64,000 nt of DNA from Trebonia sp963843745 (GTDB lineage Bacteria; Actinomycetota; Actinomycetes; Streptosporangiales; Streptosporangiaceae), in assembly GCA_963843745.1 (NCBI GenBank), contig CAWJLP010000009.1, positions 1 through 64,000 on the forward strand. The letters run 5' to 3'. The notes beneath the pieces were generated by a model, which was given only the letters and a program-made list of their open reading frames with translations, searched no databases and had not been told where the DNA came from. The translations under genes were made by a program, and so were the position numbers. Below are positions 35,119 through 43,770 of the stretch, piece by piece. Every line of letters begins with the position of its first letter. Position 1 is the stretch's first letter.

Positions 35119-35173
35119 CCAGTCGGCTTCTGCGCGCACCCCTCGACCGCCGCCCTGGCGCGAGGGGTTTTTT
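35103..35173 (+). promoter_or_regulatory. ilvB transcription attenuator
   Basis: First hairpin: GCGCGCAG (35103-35110) with CTGCGCGC (35130-35137). Terminator: CCCCTCG (35139-35145) with CGAGGGG (35161-35167) followed by six T residues. The leader ORF overlaps the first arm, so ribosome position can decide folding. It ends 45 bases before the ilvB ATG. A GATAAT near 35027 could be the -10 of the operon promoter. Confidence 0.85.
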
Positions 35174-35217
35174 AATGCCGTTAGCCGCCGCACACTCGTG
35201 ACAAGGAAGCCACACCG

Positions 35218-37317
35218 ATGACCGAGCAGACGAGCCCCGTCCCTCCCAAGGCGCACGCCGCCTCCGGGCCAGCGGACCAGCCGCCAGGCAGGACCCACCC
35301 CGGTCCCTCGCCACTGGACATCCCGGCGAGGCCAGGCCCCCAGAAGGCGGCACCGCCCCGGCCGGCGCCACCCGCGGACGTTGACGCCCCGACGCAGCCG
35401 GCCGCGGCGGAGCCAGCCGCCGGCCGCGCGCAGAACGGGCGGCCCGCGGGCGCGTCCCAGCCCGCGGCGACCCACCCGGCTACCGCGCAGCCCGCGGCGG
35501 CACAGCCCGCCGCGGGTCAGGCCGCCGGAACCGCCGCCTCAGGGGCGGCGATCAAGGCGCGGGTCACCGGCGCCCAGGCGCTGGTCATGGCCATGGAGCA
35601 GATCGGCGTCGAGGTGGTGTTCGGGATCCCTGGCGGCGCCGTACTGCCCGCCTATGACCCGCTGCTCGATTCCGACAAGATCCGGCACATCCTGGTCAGG
35701 CACGAGCAGGGCGCGGGCCACGCGGCGACCGGGTACGCCCAGGCGACGGGCCGGGTCGGGGTCTGCATGGCGACGAGCGGTCCCGGCGCAACCAACCTGG
35801 TCACGCCGCTAGCCGACGCGTACATGGACTCCGTTCCCGTGGTGGCGATCACCGGCCAGGTGTCGACCAACCTGATCGGCACCGACGGATTCCAGGAGGC
35901 GGACATCTCCGGCATCACGCTGCCGATCACCAAGCACAACTTCCTCGTCACCAAGCCAGGGGACATCGCGCGCACGGTCGCTGAGGCCTTCCACCTGGCA
36001 GGCACCGGCCGTCCAGGGCCGGTCCTGGTGGACATCGCCAAGGACGCGATGCAGGCGATGACCGACTTCACCTGGCCGGTCCAGTATGACCTGCCCGGCT
36101 ACCACCCGGTGACCAGGCCGCACTCGCGGCAGGTCCGGGAGGCCGCGCGGATGATCACCGACGCGAAGAAGCCCGTGCTCTACGTGGGCGGGGGCGTCAT
36201 CAAGGCGGCCGCGGCCGTGGAGCTGAAGGAGCTGGCCGAGCTCACCCACGCGCCGGTGGTCACGACGCTGATGGCGCGGGGCGCGTTTCCCGACAGCCAC
36301 CCGCAGCACCTCGGCATGCCGGGGATGCACGGCACGGTCGCCGCGGTCGGCGCGCTGCAGAGGGCGGACCTGATCGTCGCGCTCGGCGCCAGGTTCGACG
36401 ACCGGGTGACCGGGAAGCTGGACACCTTCGCGCCGGACGCGCTGATCGTGCACGCCGACATCGACCCGGCGGAGATCTCCAAGAACCGGCGCGCGGACGT
36501 GCCGATCGTGGGTGACTGCAAGGAGGTCATCACCGAACTGATCGCGGCCGTGCAGGCCGAGCGCACGCACGGCCGCGAGCCCGACCACGCCGAATGGTGG
36601 GTCCAGCTCAACCAGTGGCGGTCGAAGTACCCGCTCGGCTACGCGGACCCGGACGACGGCAGCCTGGCGCCGGAGTACGTGATCGAGCGGATCGGCAAGC
36701 TGGTCGGCCCGGATGCGGTTTACCTGGCGGGCGTGGGCCAGCACCAGATGTGGGCGGCACAGTTCATCGACTACGAGAAGCCGCGCACCTGGATCAACTC
36801 CGGCGGGGCCGGCACGATGGGGTTCGCGGTCCCCGCGGCGCTCGGCGCCAAGGTCGGCATGCCGGACACCCAGGTGTGGGCGATCGACGGTGACGGCTGC
36901 TTCCAGATGACCAACCAGGAGCTGGCCACCTGCGTGATCGAGGGCATCCCGGTCAAGATCGCGATCATCAACAACGGCAGCCTCGGCATGGTCCGCCAAT
37001 GGCAGACGCTGTTCTACAACGAGCGGTACTCGAATACCAACCTCGGTGACAAGAAGGCGGAGGTCGCGGGCACCCGCGTGCCTGACTTCGTGAAGCTGGC
37101 CGAGGCCTACGGCTGCATCGGCCTGCGCTGCGAGAAGAAAGACGACGTCGACGCGATCATCGAGCAGGCCATGGCGATCAACGACCAGCCGGTCGTGATC
37201 GACTTCGTGGTGCACAAGGACGCCATGGTGTGGCCCATGGTCGCGGCCGGCACCAGCAACGACGACATCAAGTTCGCGCGCGGCATCGCGCCCGACTGGG
37301 AGGCGATGGACGAATGA
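35218..37317 (+). CDS. ilvB: Acetolactate synthase large subunit
   Basis: A 699-residue thiamine diphosphate enzyme that makes acetolactate or acetohydroxybutyrate, first common step of Val/Leu/Ile synthesis. The ThDP glutamate is near residue 163 in VRHEQGAGHAATGYA; the FAD-binding middle domain is present; the ThDP/Mg motif GDGCFQMTNQELATC lies near the C-terminus with its distal Asn in AIINNGSLGMVRQW. The first ~115 residues are a Pro/Ala/Gln-rich extension longer than usual for the family and probably unstructured. ATG start follows the attenuator. Overlaps ilvN by 4 bases. Confidence 0.97.
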   Translation: MTEQTSPVPPKAHAASGPADQPPGRTHPGPSPLDIPARPGPQKAAPPRPAPPADVDAPTQPAAAEPAAGRAQNGRPAGASQPAATHPATAQPAAAQPAAGQAAGTAASGAAIKARVTGAQALVMAMEQIGVEVVFGIPGGAVLPAYDPLLDSDKIRHILVRHEQGAGHAATGYAQATGRVGVCMATSGPGATNLVTPLADAYMDSVPVVAITGQVSTNLIGTDGFQEADISGITLPITKHNFLVTKPGDIARTVAEAFHLAGTGRPGPVLVDIAKDAMQAMTDFTWPVQYDLPGYHPVTRPHSRQVREAARMITDAKKPVLYVGGGVIKAAAAVELKELAELTHAPVVTTLMARGAFPDSHPQHLGMPGMHGTVAAVGALQRADLIVALGARFDDRVTGKLDTFAPDALIVHADIDPAEISKNRRADVPIVGDCKEVITELIAAVQAERTHGREPDHAEWWVQLNQWRSKYPLGYADPDDGSLAPEYVIERIGKLVGPDAVYLAGVGQHQMWAAQFIDYEKPRTWINSGGAGTMGFAVPAALGAKVGMPDTQVWAIDGDGCFQMTNQELATCVIEGIPVKIAIINNGSLGMVRQWQTLFYNERYSNTNLGDKKAEVAGTRVPDFVKLAEAYGCIGLRCEKKDDVDAIIEQAMAINDQPVVIDFVVHKDAMVWPMVAAGTSNDDIKFARGIAPDWEAMDE

Positions 37318-37838
37318 GTCAGCACACGCTCTCCGTGCTGGTGGAGAACAAGCCGGGGGTCCTGGTGCGCATCGCCGGCCTGTTCTCGCGGCGCGGCTTC
37401 AACATCGACTCACTCGCGGTCGGGCCGACCGAGCACGAGGAGATCTCCCGGATGACAATCGTGGTGAACTGCGACGAACACCCGCTCGAGCAGGTCACCA
37501 AGCAGCTCAACAAGCTGATCAACGTGCTCAAGATCGTCGAGCTGGACGCGGCTCAGGCGGTGCAGCGTGAGCTCATCCTGGTCAAGGTGCGCGCCGACGC
37601 GGACACGCGGTCCAAGGTTCTCGAGACCGTGGAGCTGTTCCGCGCCCACATCGTGGACGTGGCGCTGGACGCGGTTACCGTCGAAGCGACCGGCAGCCAC
37701 GACAAGCTCGAGGCGCTGGTGCGCGTCCTTGAGCCGTTCGGTATCAAGGAACTGGTCCAGTCCGGCGCGATCGCCGTCGGCCGCGGCGGCCGGTCCATCA
37801 CGGACCGCACGCTGCGCCCGCTCGAGCGCTCCGCCTGA
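37314..37838 (+). CDS. ilvN: Acetolactate synthase small (regulatory) subunit
   Basis: 174 residues. The N-terminal ACT domain (HTLSVLVENKPGVLVRIAGL, with GFNIDSLAVG) binds valine for feedback inhibition; the C-terminal half (ELILVKVRAD onward) is the usual activation domain. ATG at 37314 overlaps the ilvB TGA (ATGA), so the subunits are translationally coupled; longer frames are read through ilvB. Confidence 0.96.
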   Translation: MSQHTLSVLVENKPGVLVRIAGLFSRRGFNIDSLAVGPTEHEEISRMTIVVNCDEHPLEQVTKQLNKLINVLKIVELDAAQAVQRELILVKVRADADTRSKVLETVELFRAHIVDVALDAVTVEATGSHDKLEALVRVLEPFGIKELVQSGAIAVGRGGRSITDRTLRPLERSA

Positions 37839-37870
37839 CGCCCGTACACACGAAGAAAGAGATAACTCCA

Positions 37871-38872
37871 GTGGCAGAGATCTTCTACGACGACAGCGCC
37901 GACCTCTCGCTCGTCCAGCGGCGGCATGTCGCCGTCCTCGGTTACGGCAGCCAGGGGCACGCGCACGCGCTGTCGCTGCGTGACTCGGGCGTGGACGTCC
38001 GGGTCGGCCTGCCGGCCGGCTCGGCGAGCCGGGAGAAGGCGGAAAGCGACGGCCTGCGCGTGCTGACCCCGGCCGAGGCGTGCGAAGAGGCCGACCTGGT
38101 GATGGTGCTGATCCCGGACCACCTGCAGCGCGCGGTGTACGCGGAGGCCATCGCGCCGTCGCTGGTCGAGGGTGACGCGCTGTTCTTCGCCCACGGGCTG
38201 AACATCAGGTACGACCTGATCCAGCCGCCCGCCGACGTGGACGTGTGCATGGTGGCGCCCAAGGCGCCCGGCCACCTGGTCCGCCGTCAGTTCAACGAGG
38301 GCCGCGGCGTGCCGATGCTCGTCGCGGTCGAGCAGGACGCGTCGGGCAACGCGCTGGCGCTCGCGCTGTCGTACGCCAAGGGCATCGGCGGCACCCGGGC
38401 CGGGGTACTGAAGACCACGTTCAAGGAGGAGACGGAGACCGACCTGTTCGGCGAGCAGGCGGTGCTGTGCGGCGGCGTCTCCGAGCTGATCAAGGCGGGC
38501 TTCGCGACGCTCGTCGAGGCGGGGTACCAGCCGGAGGCGGCGTACTTCGAGTGCCTGCACGAGATGAAGCTGATCGTCGACCTCATGTACGAGGGCGGCA
38601 TCTCCAAGATGTACTGGTCCGTGTCCGACACCGCCGAGTACGGCGGGTACACCCGCGGCCCGCGGCTGATCAACGAGTCGACCCGCGAGGAGATGCGCAA
38701 GATCCTCGGCGAGGTCCAGGACGGCACCTTCACCCGTGAGCTGGTCGAGGAGTTCGACGCGGGCAAGCCCAACTTCCTCAAGCGCCGCGAGGCGGAGCAG
38801 TCCGAGCAGATCGAGCAGGTCGGGGCCAAGCTCCGGCCGCTGATGAGCTGGCTGTCGGACAGCGAGGACTAA
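37871..38872 (+). CDS. ilvC: Ketol-acid reductoisomerase
   Basis: A 333-residue class I enzyme, NADP-dependent, second step of valine and isoleucine synthesis. GYGSQGHAHALSLRDSGVDV is the Rossmann loop; VAPKAPGHLVRRQF, KTTFKEETETDLFGEQAVLCGG and the knotted C-terminal domain with the metal ligands (ECLHEMKLIVDLMYEGG) are all recognisable. GTG at 37871, 32 bases after ilvN. Confidence 0.97.
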   Translation: MAEIFYDDSADLSLVQRRHVAVLGYGSQGHAHALSLRDSGVDVRVGLPAGSASREKAESDGLRVLTPAEACEEADLVMVLIPDHLQRAVYAEAIAPSLVEGDALFFAHGLNIRYDLIQPPADVDVCMVAPKAPGHLVRRQFNEGRGVPMLVAVEQDASGNALALALSYAKGIGGTRAGVLKTTFKEETETDLFGEQAVLCGGVSELIKAGFATLVEAGYQPEAAYFECLHEMKLIVDLMYEGGISKMYWSVSDTAEYGGYTRGPRLINESTREEMRKILGEVQDGTFTRELVEEFDAGKPNFLKRREAEQSEQIEQVGAKLRPLMSWLSDSED

Positions 38873-38881
38873 GGTTCTCGC

Positions 38882-39928
38882 ATGCGATCACTACGACTCG
38901 CCGTCATCGGCGGCGACGGCATCGGCCCGGAGGTGACGGCCGAGGCGCTGAAGGTCCTGCGGGCCGCGGCGCCCGACGTCACCTTCGCGGTGACCGACTA
39001 CGACCTGGGCGCGCGGCGCTGGCATCGCACCGGGGAGACGCTGCCCGACACGGTGCTCGAGGAGATCCGCGGGCACGACGCGATCCTGCTCGGCGCCGTG
39101 GGTGACCCGTCGGTGCCGAGCGGGGTCCTGGAGCGCGGGCTGCTGCTCCGGCTGCGCTTCGAACTCGATCACTACGTCAACCTGCGGCCGGTCCGGCTGT
39201 ACCCCGGAGTGGCTTCGCCGCTGGCGAAGGGGTCGCCGGAGACTATCGACATGGTGGTCGTCAGGGAGGGCACCGAGGGACCGTACACCGGGGCCGGCGG
39301 CTTCATGCGACGCGGCACGCCTGAGGAGCTCGCGACCCAGGAGAGCCTCAACACCAGGTTCGGCGTTGAGCGGGTCGCGCGGTACGCGTTCGAGCAGGCC
39401 ATGAAGCGCCCGAGGAAGAAGCTCACGCTGGTGCACAAGACCAACGTGCTGACGTTCGCCGGGGACCTCTGGCAGCGCACGGTGGATTCGCTGGCCAAGG
39501 AGTATCCCGAGGTCTCGGTGGACTACCAGCACGTGGACGCGGCGTCGATGTTCTTCGTCACGCAGCCGGAGCGGTTCGATGTCATCGTGACCGACAACCT
39601 GTTCGGCGACATCCTGACCGACCTGGGCGCGGCGGTGGCCGGCGGCATCGGGCTCGCGGCGAGCGGGAACATCAACCCCGCCCGCAAGTACCCGTCGATG
39701 TTCGAGCCGGTGCACGGCAGCGCGCCGGACATCGCGGGCCAGTCGAAGGCCGACCCGACCGCGGCGATCCTGTCCGCGGCGCTGCTGTGCTCGCACCTGG
39801 GCCTGCCGGGCGAGGCGGCGAAAATCGAGCAGGCAGTTGCGGATGACGTGATCGAGCGTCAGGGTGAATGGGCAGCACGGACTACCGTGGAAGTAGGCGA
39901 CGACATCGCCGAGCGAGTATCCGGATAG
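38882..39928 (+). CDS. leuB: 3-isopropylmalate dehydrogenase
   Basis: A 348-residue beta-decarboxylating dehydrogenase in leucine synthesis. AVIGGDGIGPEV at the start, substrate arginines in RFELDHYVNLRPVRLYPGV, catalytic Tyr/Lys in the EGPYTGAGGFM and KTNVLTFAGDLW segments, metal Asp residues in TDNLFGDILTDLGAAVAGG, and NAD-binding EPVHGSAPDIAGQ. ATG at 38882, ten bases after ilvC. Confidence 0.96.
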   Translation: MRSLRLAVIGGDGIGPEVTAEALKVLRAAAPDVTFAVTDYDLGARRWHRTGETLPDTVLEEIRGHDAILLGAVGDPSVPSGVLERGLLLRLRFELDHYVNLRPVRLYPGVASPLAKGSPETIDMVVVREGTEGPYTGAGGFMRRGTPEELATQESLNTRFGVERVARYAFEQAMKRPRKKLTLVHKTNVLTFAGDLWQRTVDSLAKEYPEVSVDYQHVDAASMFFVTQPERFDVIVTDNLFGDILTDLGAAVAGGIGLAASGNINPARKYPSMFEPVHGSAPDIAGQSKADPTAAILSAALLCSHLGLPGEAAKIEQAVADDVIERQGEWAARTTVEVGDDIAERVSG

Positions 39929-39949
39929 CGGGCCACAAGCCCGCACTGT

Positions 39950-39967
39950 CCCGCACCACCGTGCGGG
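39950..39967 (+). terminator. Hairpin after leuB
   Basis: Perfect CCCGCAC-CACC-GTGCGGG hairpin, 21 bases after the leuB stop and 44 before ilvE. No U-tract, so it may be a weak terminator, a processing site or an mRNA stabiliser between the two genes. Confidence 0.45.
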
Positions 39968-40010
39968 GCGATCCGATCTATCCGATACTGCCCAGAAAGG
40001 ACCAGCTGTC

Positions 40011-41126
40011 ATGACCGCACATCCCGACACCGAGATCGACTTCGAGATCCATCCCTCCCAGGCACGGGTGCCAGCCGCCGAACGCGAGCGGATACTGGCG
40101 GCGCCGGGATTCGGTCAGAACTTCACCGACCACATGATCACCATGCGCTGGTCGGCCGGGCGCGGCTGGCACGACGGCAAGCTGGAGCCGTACGGCCCGT
40201 TCGCGCTCGACCCGGCCACCGCGGTGTTCCACTACGCGCAGGAGCTCTTCGAGGGGCTGAAGGCGTACCGCCAGCAAAGCGGGTCGGTCGTCATGTTCCG
40301 CCCGCAGGCGAACGCGGCGCGCTTCACCGCGGGCGCCGGCAGGATGGCGATGCCAGAGCTGCCTGAGGAGACGTTCCTGCGGGCCCTGGAGCTGCTCGTC
40401 GCCCAGGACAAGGACTGGATCCCCGAAGGCGAGGGGAACAGCCTCTACCTGCGCCCGTTCATGATCGCCACGCAGCGCGGCCTTGGGGTCAACCACCCGT
40501 CTGATTCCTACCTGTTCTGCGTGATCGCCTCCCCGGCCGCCTCCTACTTCGGCCCCGGCGCCAAGACCGTCAAGGTCTGGCTGTCCGAGGACTACACCCG
40601 CGCCGCCCCCGGCGGCACCGGCGCGGTCAAGTGCGGCGGCAACTACGCCGCGGCGTTCGTCGCGCAGCAGCAGGCCGTGGAGAACGGCTGCGACCAGGTG
40701 GTCTGGCTCGACGCCGCCGAGCATCAGTGGGTCGAGGAAATGGGCGGCATGAACCTGTACTTCGTGCATGGTTCCGGCGCCGACGCGCGGATCATGACGC
40801 CCGCCCTGACCGGCACCCTGCTGCCGGGCATCACCAGGGACTCGCTGCTCACGCTCGCACCGACGCTGGGCATCCAGGCGGCCGAGGGACGGATCTCGGT
40901 GCCCGACTGGCGGCGGGCCTGCGCCGCCGGCGAGATCACCGAGGTGTTCGCCTGCGGCACGGCGGCCGTGGTGACCCCGGTCGGCGCCGTCGACGGCCCA
41001 TCGGGCGGCTGGACGATCGGCTCGGGAGAACCGGGCCCGGTCACCATGCGGCTGCGCGAGGAGCTCATCGGCATCCAGTACGGCCACCGCCCCGACCCCT
41101 TCGGCTGGGTCCACAAGGTCGCGTAG
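40011..41126 (+). CDS. ilvE: Branched-chain amino acid aminotransferase
   Basis: A 371-residue fold-type IV PLP enzyme, last step of Val/Leu/Ile synthesis. The PLP lysine is in GAVKCGGNYAA; the family segments HYAQELFEGLKAYR, LYLRPFMIAT, DQVVWLDAAEHQWVEEMGG and the late EVFACGTAAVVTPVG are all in place. Eukaryote-like/type 2 BCAT length. ATG at 40011 after AGAAAGGA. Last gene of the branched-chain cluster; no gene between it and ssrA. Confidence 0.96.
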   Translation: MTAHPDTEIDFEIHPSQARVPAAERERILAAPGFGQNFTDHMITMRWSAGRGWHDGKLEPYGPFALDPATAVFHYAQELFEGLKAYRQQSGSVVMFRPQANAARFTAGAGRMAMPELPEETFLRALELLVAQDKDWIPEGEGNSLYLRPFMIATQRGLGVNHPSDSYLFCVIASPAASYFGPGAKTVKVWLSEDYTRAAPGGTGAVKCGGNYAAAFVAQQQAVENGCDQVVWLDAAEHQWVEEMGGMNLYFVHGSGADARIMTPALTGTLLPGITRDSLLTLAPTLGIQAAEGRISVPDWRRACAAGEITEVFACGTAAVVTPVGAVDGPSGGWTIGSGEPGPVTMRLREELIGIQYGHRPDPFGWVHKVA

Positions 41127-41237
41127 CCCGCGGGGCGCAGCCCGCCTGCGGGGAATGCCCGTTGGTTCCCCCGTGTTGATCGGGGTAAGGTCATAGGTGG
41201 CTGGCAAGCCACGTGCGGCCGGCTTACAACTAAACAG

Positions 41238-41624
41238 GGGGGTGAACGGTTTCGACTTCGGTAGTCGATCCAGGAGAAGCGAGCCGAGGGTGACGGACGT
41301 GACCTCGTAAATAATGCGGCCGTAACTTATAGGTGCCAACTCTAAGAGCACTCTGCCCGTCAAGGGCGCTCTCGCTCTCGCCGCCTAAAGCGGAGTAAGC
41401 GAGATCTGTCAGCCCGGGACTGCCTTCGGCCCGGACCTGGCATCAGCTAGAAGGCTTACTGGCCGGCCCGGTCACGGGGCAGGCTAGGACATCTAACAGT
41501 GGCTGAGCCCGTCGGCGTCTTGCCTGCGTGATCGCCGGGGCTGAGAAAATCAAATGCAGGCTGCGCTCGGAGAAGTCCTGGTGAGGTACTGAAGGACCCG
41601 GGTTCGATTCCCGGCACCTCCACC
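41238..41624 (+). ncRNA. ssrA: tmRNA (SsrA)
   Basis: About 386 bases. The 5' end GGGGGTG pairs with CACCTCC at 41615-41621 to form the acceptor stem, and the T-arm GGACCCGGGTTCGATTCCC precedes it. The resume codon is GCC at 41335; the encoded tag is ANSKSTLPVKGALALAA, stop TAA at 41386-41388. The tag ends in the protease-recognised LALAA. The CCA end is only partly encoded (ACC then G). It rescues stalled ribosomes. The 3' end of ssrA is a frequent phage/island integration site, and repeat-rich DNA follows it here. Confidence 0.97.
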
Positions 41625-41632
41625 GTTAACGA

Positions 41633-41669
41633 CGCGCCGAATGGCTAAATAGCCGCTCGGCGCGTTTTT
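41633..41669 (+). terminator. Rho-independent terminator of ssrA
   Basis: CGCGCCGA (41633-41640) with TCGGCGCG (41657-41664), inner GGCT/AGCC pairing, followed by TTTTT. Placed 9 bases after the tmRNA 3' end. Confidence 0.9.
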
Positions 41670-41728
41670 CTTGCCGTGTATTGGGACCTGGAGCGGTCGG
41701 CGCCCCTTGTTTCTCACATAGGGCGTTA

Positions 41729-41909
41729 CCCCGCAAGTCCCACGGTCCCTGGCGTCAGCACTAACAGAAAGCAGCCGATCGGCCTCGAGCGTGTTCCTGC
41801 CGATTGCGCAATTGACAGTAATAGAGGCCGGGTGACTGCGCATTGACCGGCCTGTGCACGGCCGCCGCGTTCGGGCTTGGTGACGCTGAGGGCTGTGGGA
41901 CTTGCGGGG
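41729..41909. repeat. Inverted repeat element, MITE-like
   Basis: CCCCGCAAGTCCCAC (41729-41743) and GTGGGACTTGCGGGG (41895-41909) are perfect 15-bp inverted repeats; complementarity continues imperfectly 15 bases further inward (ending CGTCA/TGACG). The 151 bases between contain ATTGCGCAATTGAC, a version of the palindrome seen elsewhere in the region. No open frame of note, no clear target duplication. Confidence 0.6.
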
Positions 41910-42104
41910 CAGCGCCGGGCGCGGCCTAGGGCCGCGCTGGACGATGGTGGATCGTTAGGTACGCCTGGCGGGCCCTTTCGATCCACTATGTCGCCGGGTG
42001 CCCGCAGCCGGGCCGGCCAGGTGCCTGTGTCCGTCAGTAGGCGATGCTGGGCGTGCGCCGGGCGCGGGCTACCCGGACCAGGGCAATCGTCCAGGCCGGC
42101 GTGT

Positions 42105-42126
42105 CGTATGACCTGAAGGTCATACG
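42105..42126. repeat. Perfect 9-bp palindromic hairpin
   Basis: CGTATGACC-TGAA-GGTCATACG. Immediately followed by another hairpin, GCCTC-GATCAT-GAGGC, and by TTGGC-TACGT-GCCAA. The GCCTC/GAGGC block with its flanks recurs, inverted, near 63783-63805. Confidence 0.6.
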
Positions 42127-42180
42127 TCGCCTCGATCATGAGGCGGCGCGCTGGGGAATTGGCTACGTGCCAATAGAGCG

Positions 42181-42410
42181 GGTCAATTGCGCAATCGACA
42201 GGTCAGCCGGGGCGCGTTCGGGCGCACGCAGCGCGGTGCCGCACACACGTAGGGCGAGAAATGTACCGCATAACTAGGACAAAAAGGACATAAAGCGGGC
42301 AGATCTCGCCCTATGTGCCGGACACTGACCATTGTGATGGCGCCCGGGCCGGTCCGGGCCGTCCGCGCGCCCGGTAGGCCGTACGTTGCTTCCGCGACGC
42401 GGGCGTGCGG
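42181..42410 (+). repeat. Dispersed palindromic repeat, copy 1
   Basis: Matches the reverse complement of the last ~230 bases of the window. The best block, 42277-42317, is identical over 41 bases to 63865-63905 on the other strand. It starts with the palindrome GTCAATTG-CG-CAATCGAC, and carries an internal inverted repeat, TAGGGCGAGA (about 42250) with TCTCGCCCTA (42304-42313). Identity fades beyond about 42395. Confidence 0.85.
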
Positions 42411-42787
42411 TCAAACAAGCGGATTGCAGGCGCGTGGCGTCGTCACAGCCGTGGCGTGGCTTTTCATCGGGCACAGGCGCACCAGGCCGGGACAGGGGAG
42501 CGACTGCGGGGCGGCGCGGGGGCCTGGAACGGGCTCGGGGACGGTGCCGGCGGGCGGTTTGCGCCGGGTTCCTGGGCGGCGCGCGTAGCCGATCATTACC
42601 ATTCTGCGTCCGAACACGGGATAATAGGGCGACGGATCGACACGGTTGTTGCGGTCAGCCCTGCCTGGCGGGGCCGGCCTGATACGGCCCGCGCGAGGCG
42701 GTTGGCGCTCGCGGTTCGCGAAGGACCGCACGGTCGCCACGGCGGCGAGGACCATTGGTACGTGCGCGTGAAGGAAGGGGATGCAGG

Positions 42788-42955
42788 ATGGCGGCGATGA
42801 AGCCGCGGACGGGCGATGGCCCGCTCGAGGTGACCAAGGAGGGCCGCGGCATCGTGATGCGCGTCCCGTTGGAAGGCGGCGGCAGGCTTGTTGTTGAACT
42901 GTCGGCTGACGAGGCTGTCAAGCTGGGTGATGCGCTGCAGGCGGCTGTCGGGTAA
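42788..42955 (+). CDS. DUF3117 small protein
   Basis: A 55-residue protein that is highly conserved in actinobacteria: MAAMKPRTGDGPLEVTKEGR, then IVMRVPLEGGGRLVVELSAD, ending GDALQAAVG. Function unknown. ATG at 42788 with GGAAGGGG about 10 bases upstream; an in-frame GTG at 42755 lacks support. It is convergent with the O-methyltransferase gene. The presence of this core gene marks the end of the repeat region. Confidence 0.92.
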   Translation: MAAMKPRTGDGPLEVTKEGRGIVMRVPLEGGGRLVVELSADEAVKLGDALQAAVG

Positions 42956-43034
42956 CGCCACGCCGAACCCGTTGCCAAGCCTCTAAAATCCGTGCCGCTG
43001 AACTGGAACCATGCGTACGTTCGGAATAACTCTC

Positions 43035-43538
43035 TTATTTCTTTATGGCGGCGAGCAGGCCGCCGGCGATCGGAAGCAGCAGCGGAATCACCCGGTCGTC
43101 GATCCTGATCATGTCGGCGAGTTCGCGTGCGCCGTCTTCGGCCGGCCCGGCGTCGCGCGGCAGGGCGTCGTTGAAGACCGCCATGCCGCCGGCGCGGAGC
43201 AGGCGGATGCTCGCGGTCAGGTACTCGGGGTAGGCGACCGGGTCCGCGTCGCAGAACACGAGGTCGTACCCGCCGTCGGACAGCCGCGGCAGCACATCGA
43301 GCGCCCGGCCCAGGATGAGCCTGGCCTGGTTGGTCGCGAAGCCGGCCTGGGCGAACACCTTGCGCGTGATCCGGTGGTATTCCGGTTCGGTGTCGACGCT
43401 GGTAAGGACACCGCCGGGGCGCATGCCGCGGAGCAGCCAGATGCCGGAGCTGCCGCAGCCGGTGCCGATCTCCACCACCGCCTTGGCCGCGATCGCGGTC
43501 GCGAAGAACCGCAGCGCGGCACCCGTGGCGGGTGTCAC
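43035..43538 (-). CDS. O-methyltransferase family 3 (SAM-dependent)
   Basis: Rossmann-fold methyltransferase: AVVEIGTGCGSSGIWLLRGM is the SAM-binding loop, TSVDTEPEYHRITRKVF and YDLVFCDADPVAYPEYL follow. It corresponds to M. tuberculosis Rv1220c, which is likewise divergent from sigE. The natural substrate is unknown. The start is doubtful: the GTG at 43538 gives 167 residues, shorter than the ~215 typical. Family-like residues (EYDEAEYAVEDEPLLTARRA) continue upstream in frame to about 43665, where there is a GGGAAGGGGG but no ATG/GTG/TTG in frame. So the N-terminus may be altered by a point change. Confidence 0.78.
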   Translation of the reverse strand: MTPATGAALRFFATAIAAKAVVEIGTGCGSSGIWLLRGMRPGGVLTSVDTEPEYHRITRKVFAQAGFATNQARLILGRALDVLPRLSDGGYDLVFCDADPVAYPEYLTASIRLLRAGGMAVFNDALPRDAGPAEDGARELADMIRIDDRVIPLLLPIAGGLLAAIKK

Positions 43539-43686
43539 TGGTGCTGTCCCGCCGATCTCTTCGGCGGCTCTGCGGGCGGTGAGCAGCGGCTCGTCTTCTA
43601 CCGCGTACTCGGCCTCGTCATACTCGATGACTGCCCCCTTCCCGACGTGTCCCTGGCGGTGAGCCTAGCCAATTTCGCTGGTGGGT

Positions 43687-43712
43687 GGAACCTGATGGCG
43701 GTGCTGAGCGTT
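43687..43712 (+). promoter_or_regulatory. Candidate SigE-type promoter of the sigE operon
   Basis: GGAAC (43687-43691), 17-base spacer, CGTT (43709-43712): the pattern of extracytoplasmic sigma-E/H promoters. It is about 55 bases before the sigE start, consistent with autoregulation. Confidence 0.6.
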
Positions 43713-43770
43713 GGCCAGATGACGAGGCAAGCCCTCTTCCGGGTGGCATAGCGGAAGAATTCAGTGCAGG

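Larger units (their letters stand above)
41670..42787. other. Gene-poor, palindrome-rich stretch downstream of ssrA
   Basis: Roughly 1.1 kb with no frame I would call a gene; open frames here are short, overlap each other and cover inverted repeats. It contains at least four kinds of repeat, listed separately: CACATAGGGCG at 41715-41725 and its inverse at 42307-42317, a 15-bp inverted pair, an 18-bp palindrome motif in two versions (41802 and 42182 areas), and a long sequence shared with the right edge of the window. The position directly after ssrA suggests debris of an integrated or mobile element. Confidence 0.6.

Noticed and set aside
41550..41843. Minus-strand frame overlapping the tmRNA 3' end
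   Set aside because: Antisense to ssrA; tmRNA structure and tag explain the sequence.
41726..42139. 137-codon minus-strand open frame downstream of ssrA
   Set aside because: Low-complexity, spans a 15-bp inverted repeat, no ribosome site.
42313..42588. Open frame (MCRTLTIV...) in repeat copy 1, similar to a frame (MWRTLAIV...) in repeat copy 2
   Set aside because: Over the 27 aligned codons, differences fall equally on first and third positions (7 each), which is not a coding pattern. The similarity is explained by the repeat DNA itself.
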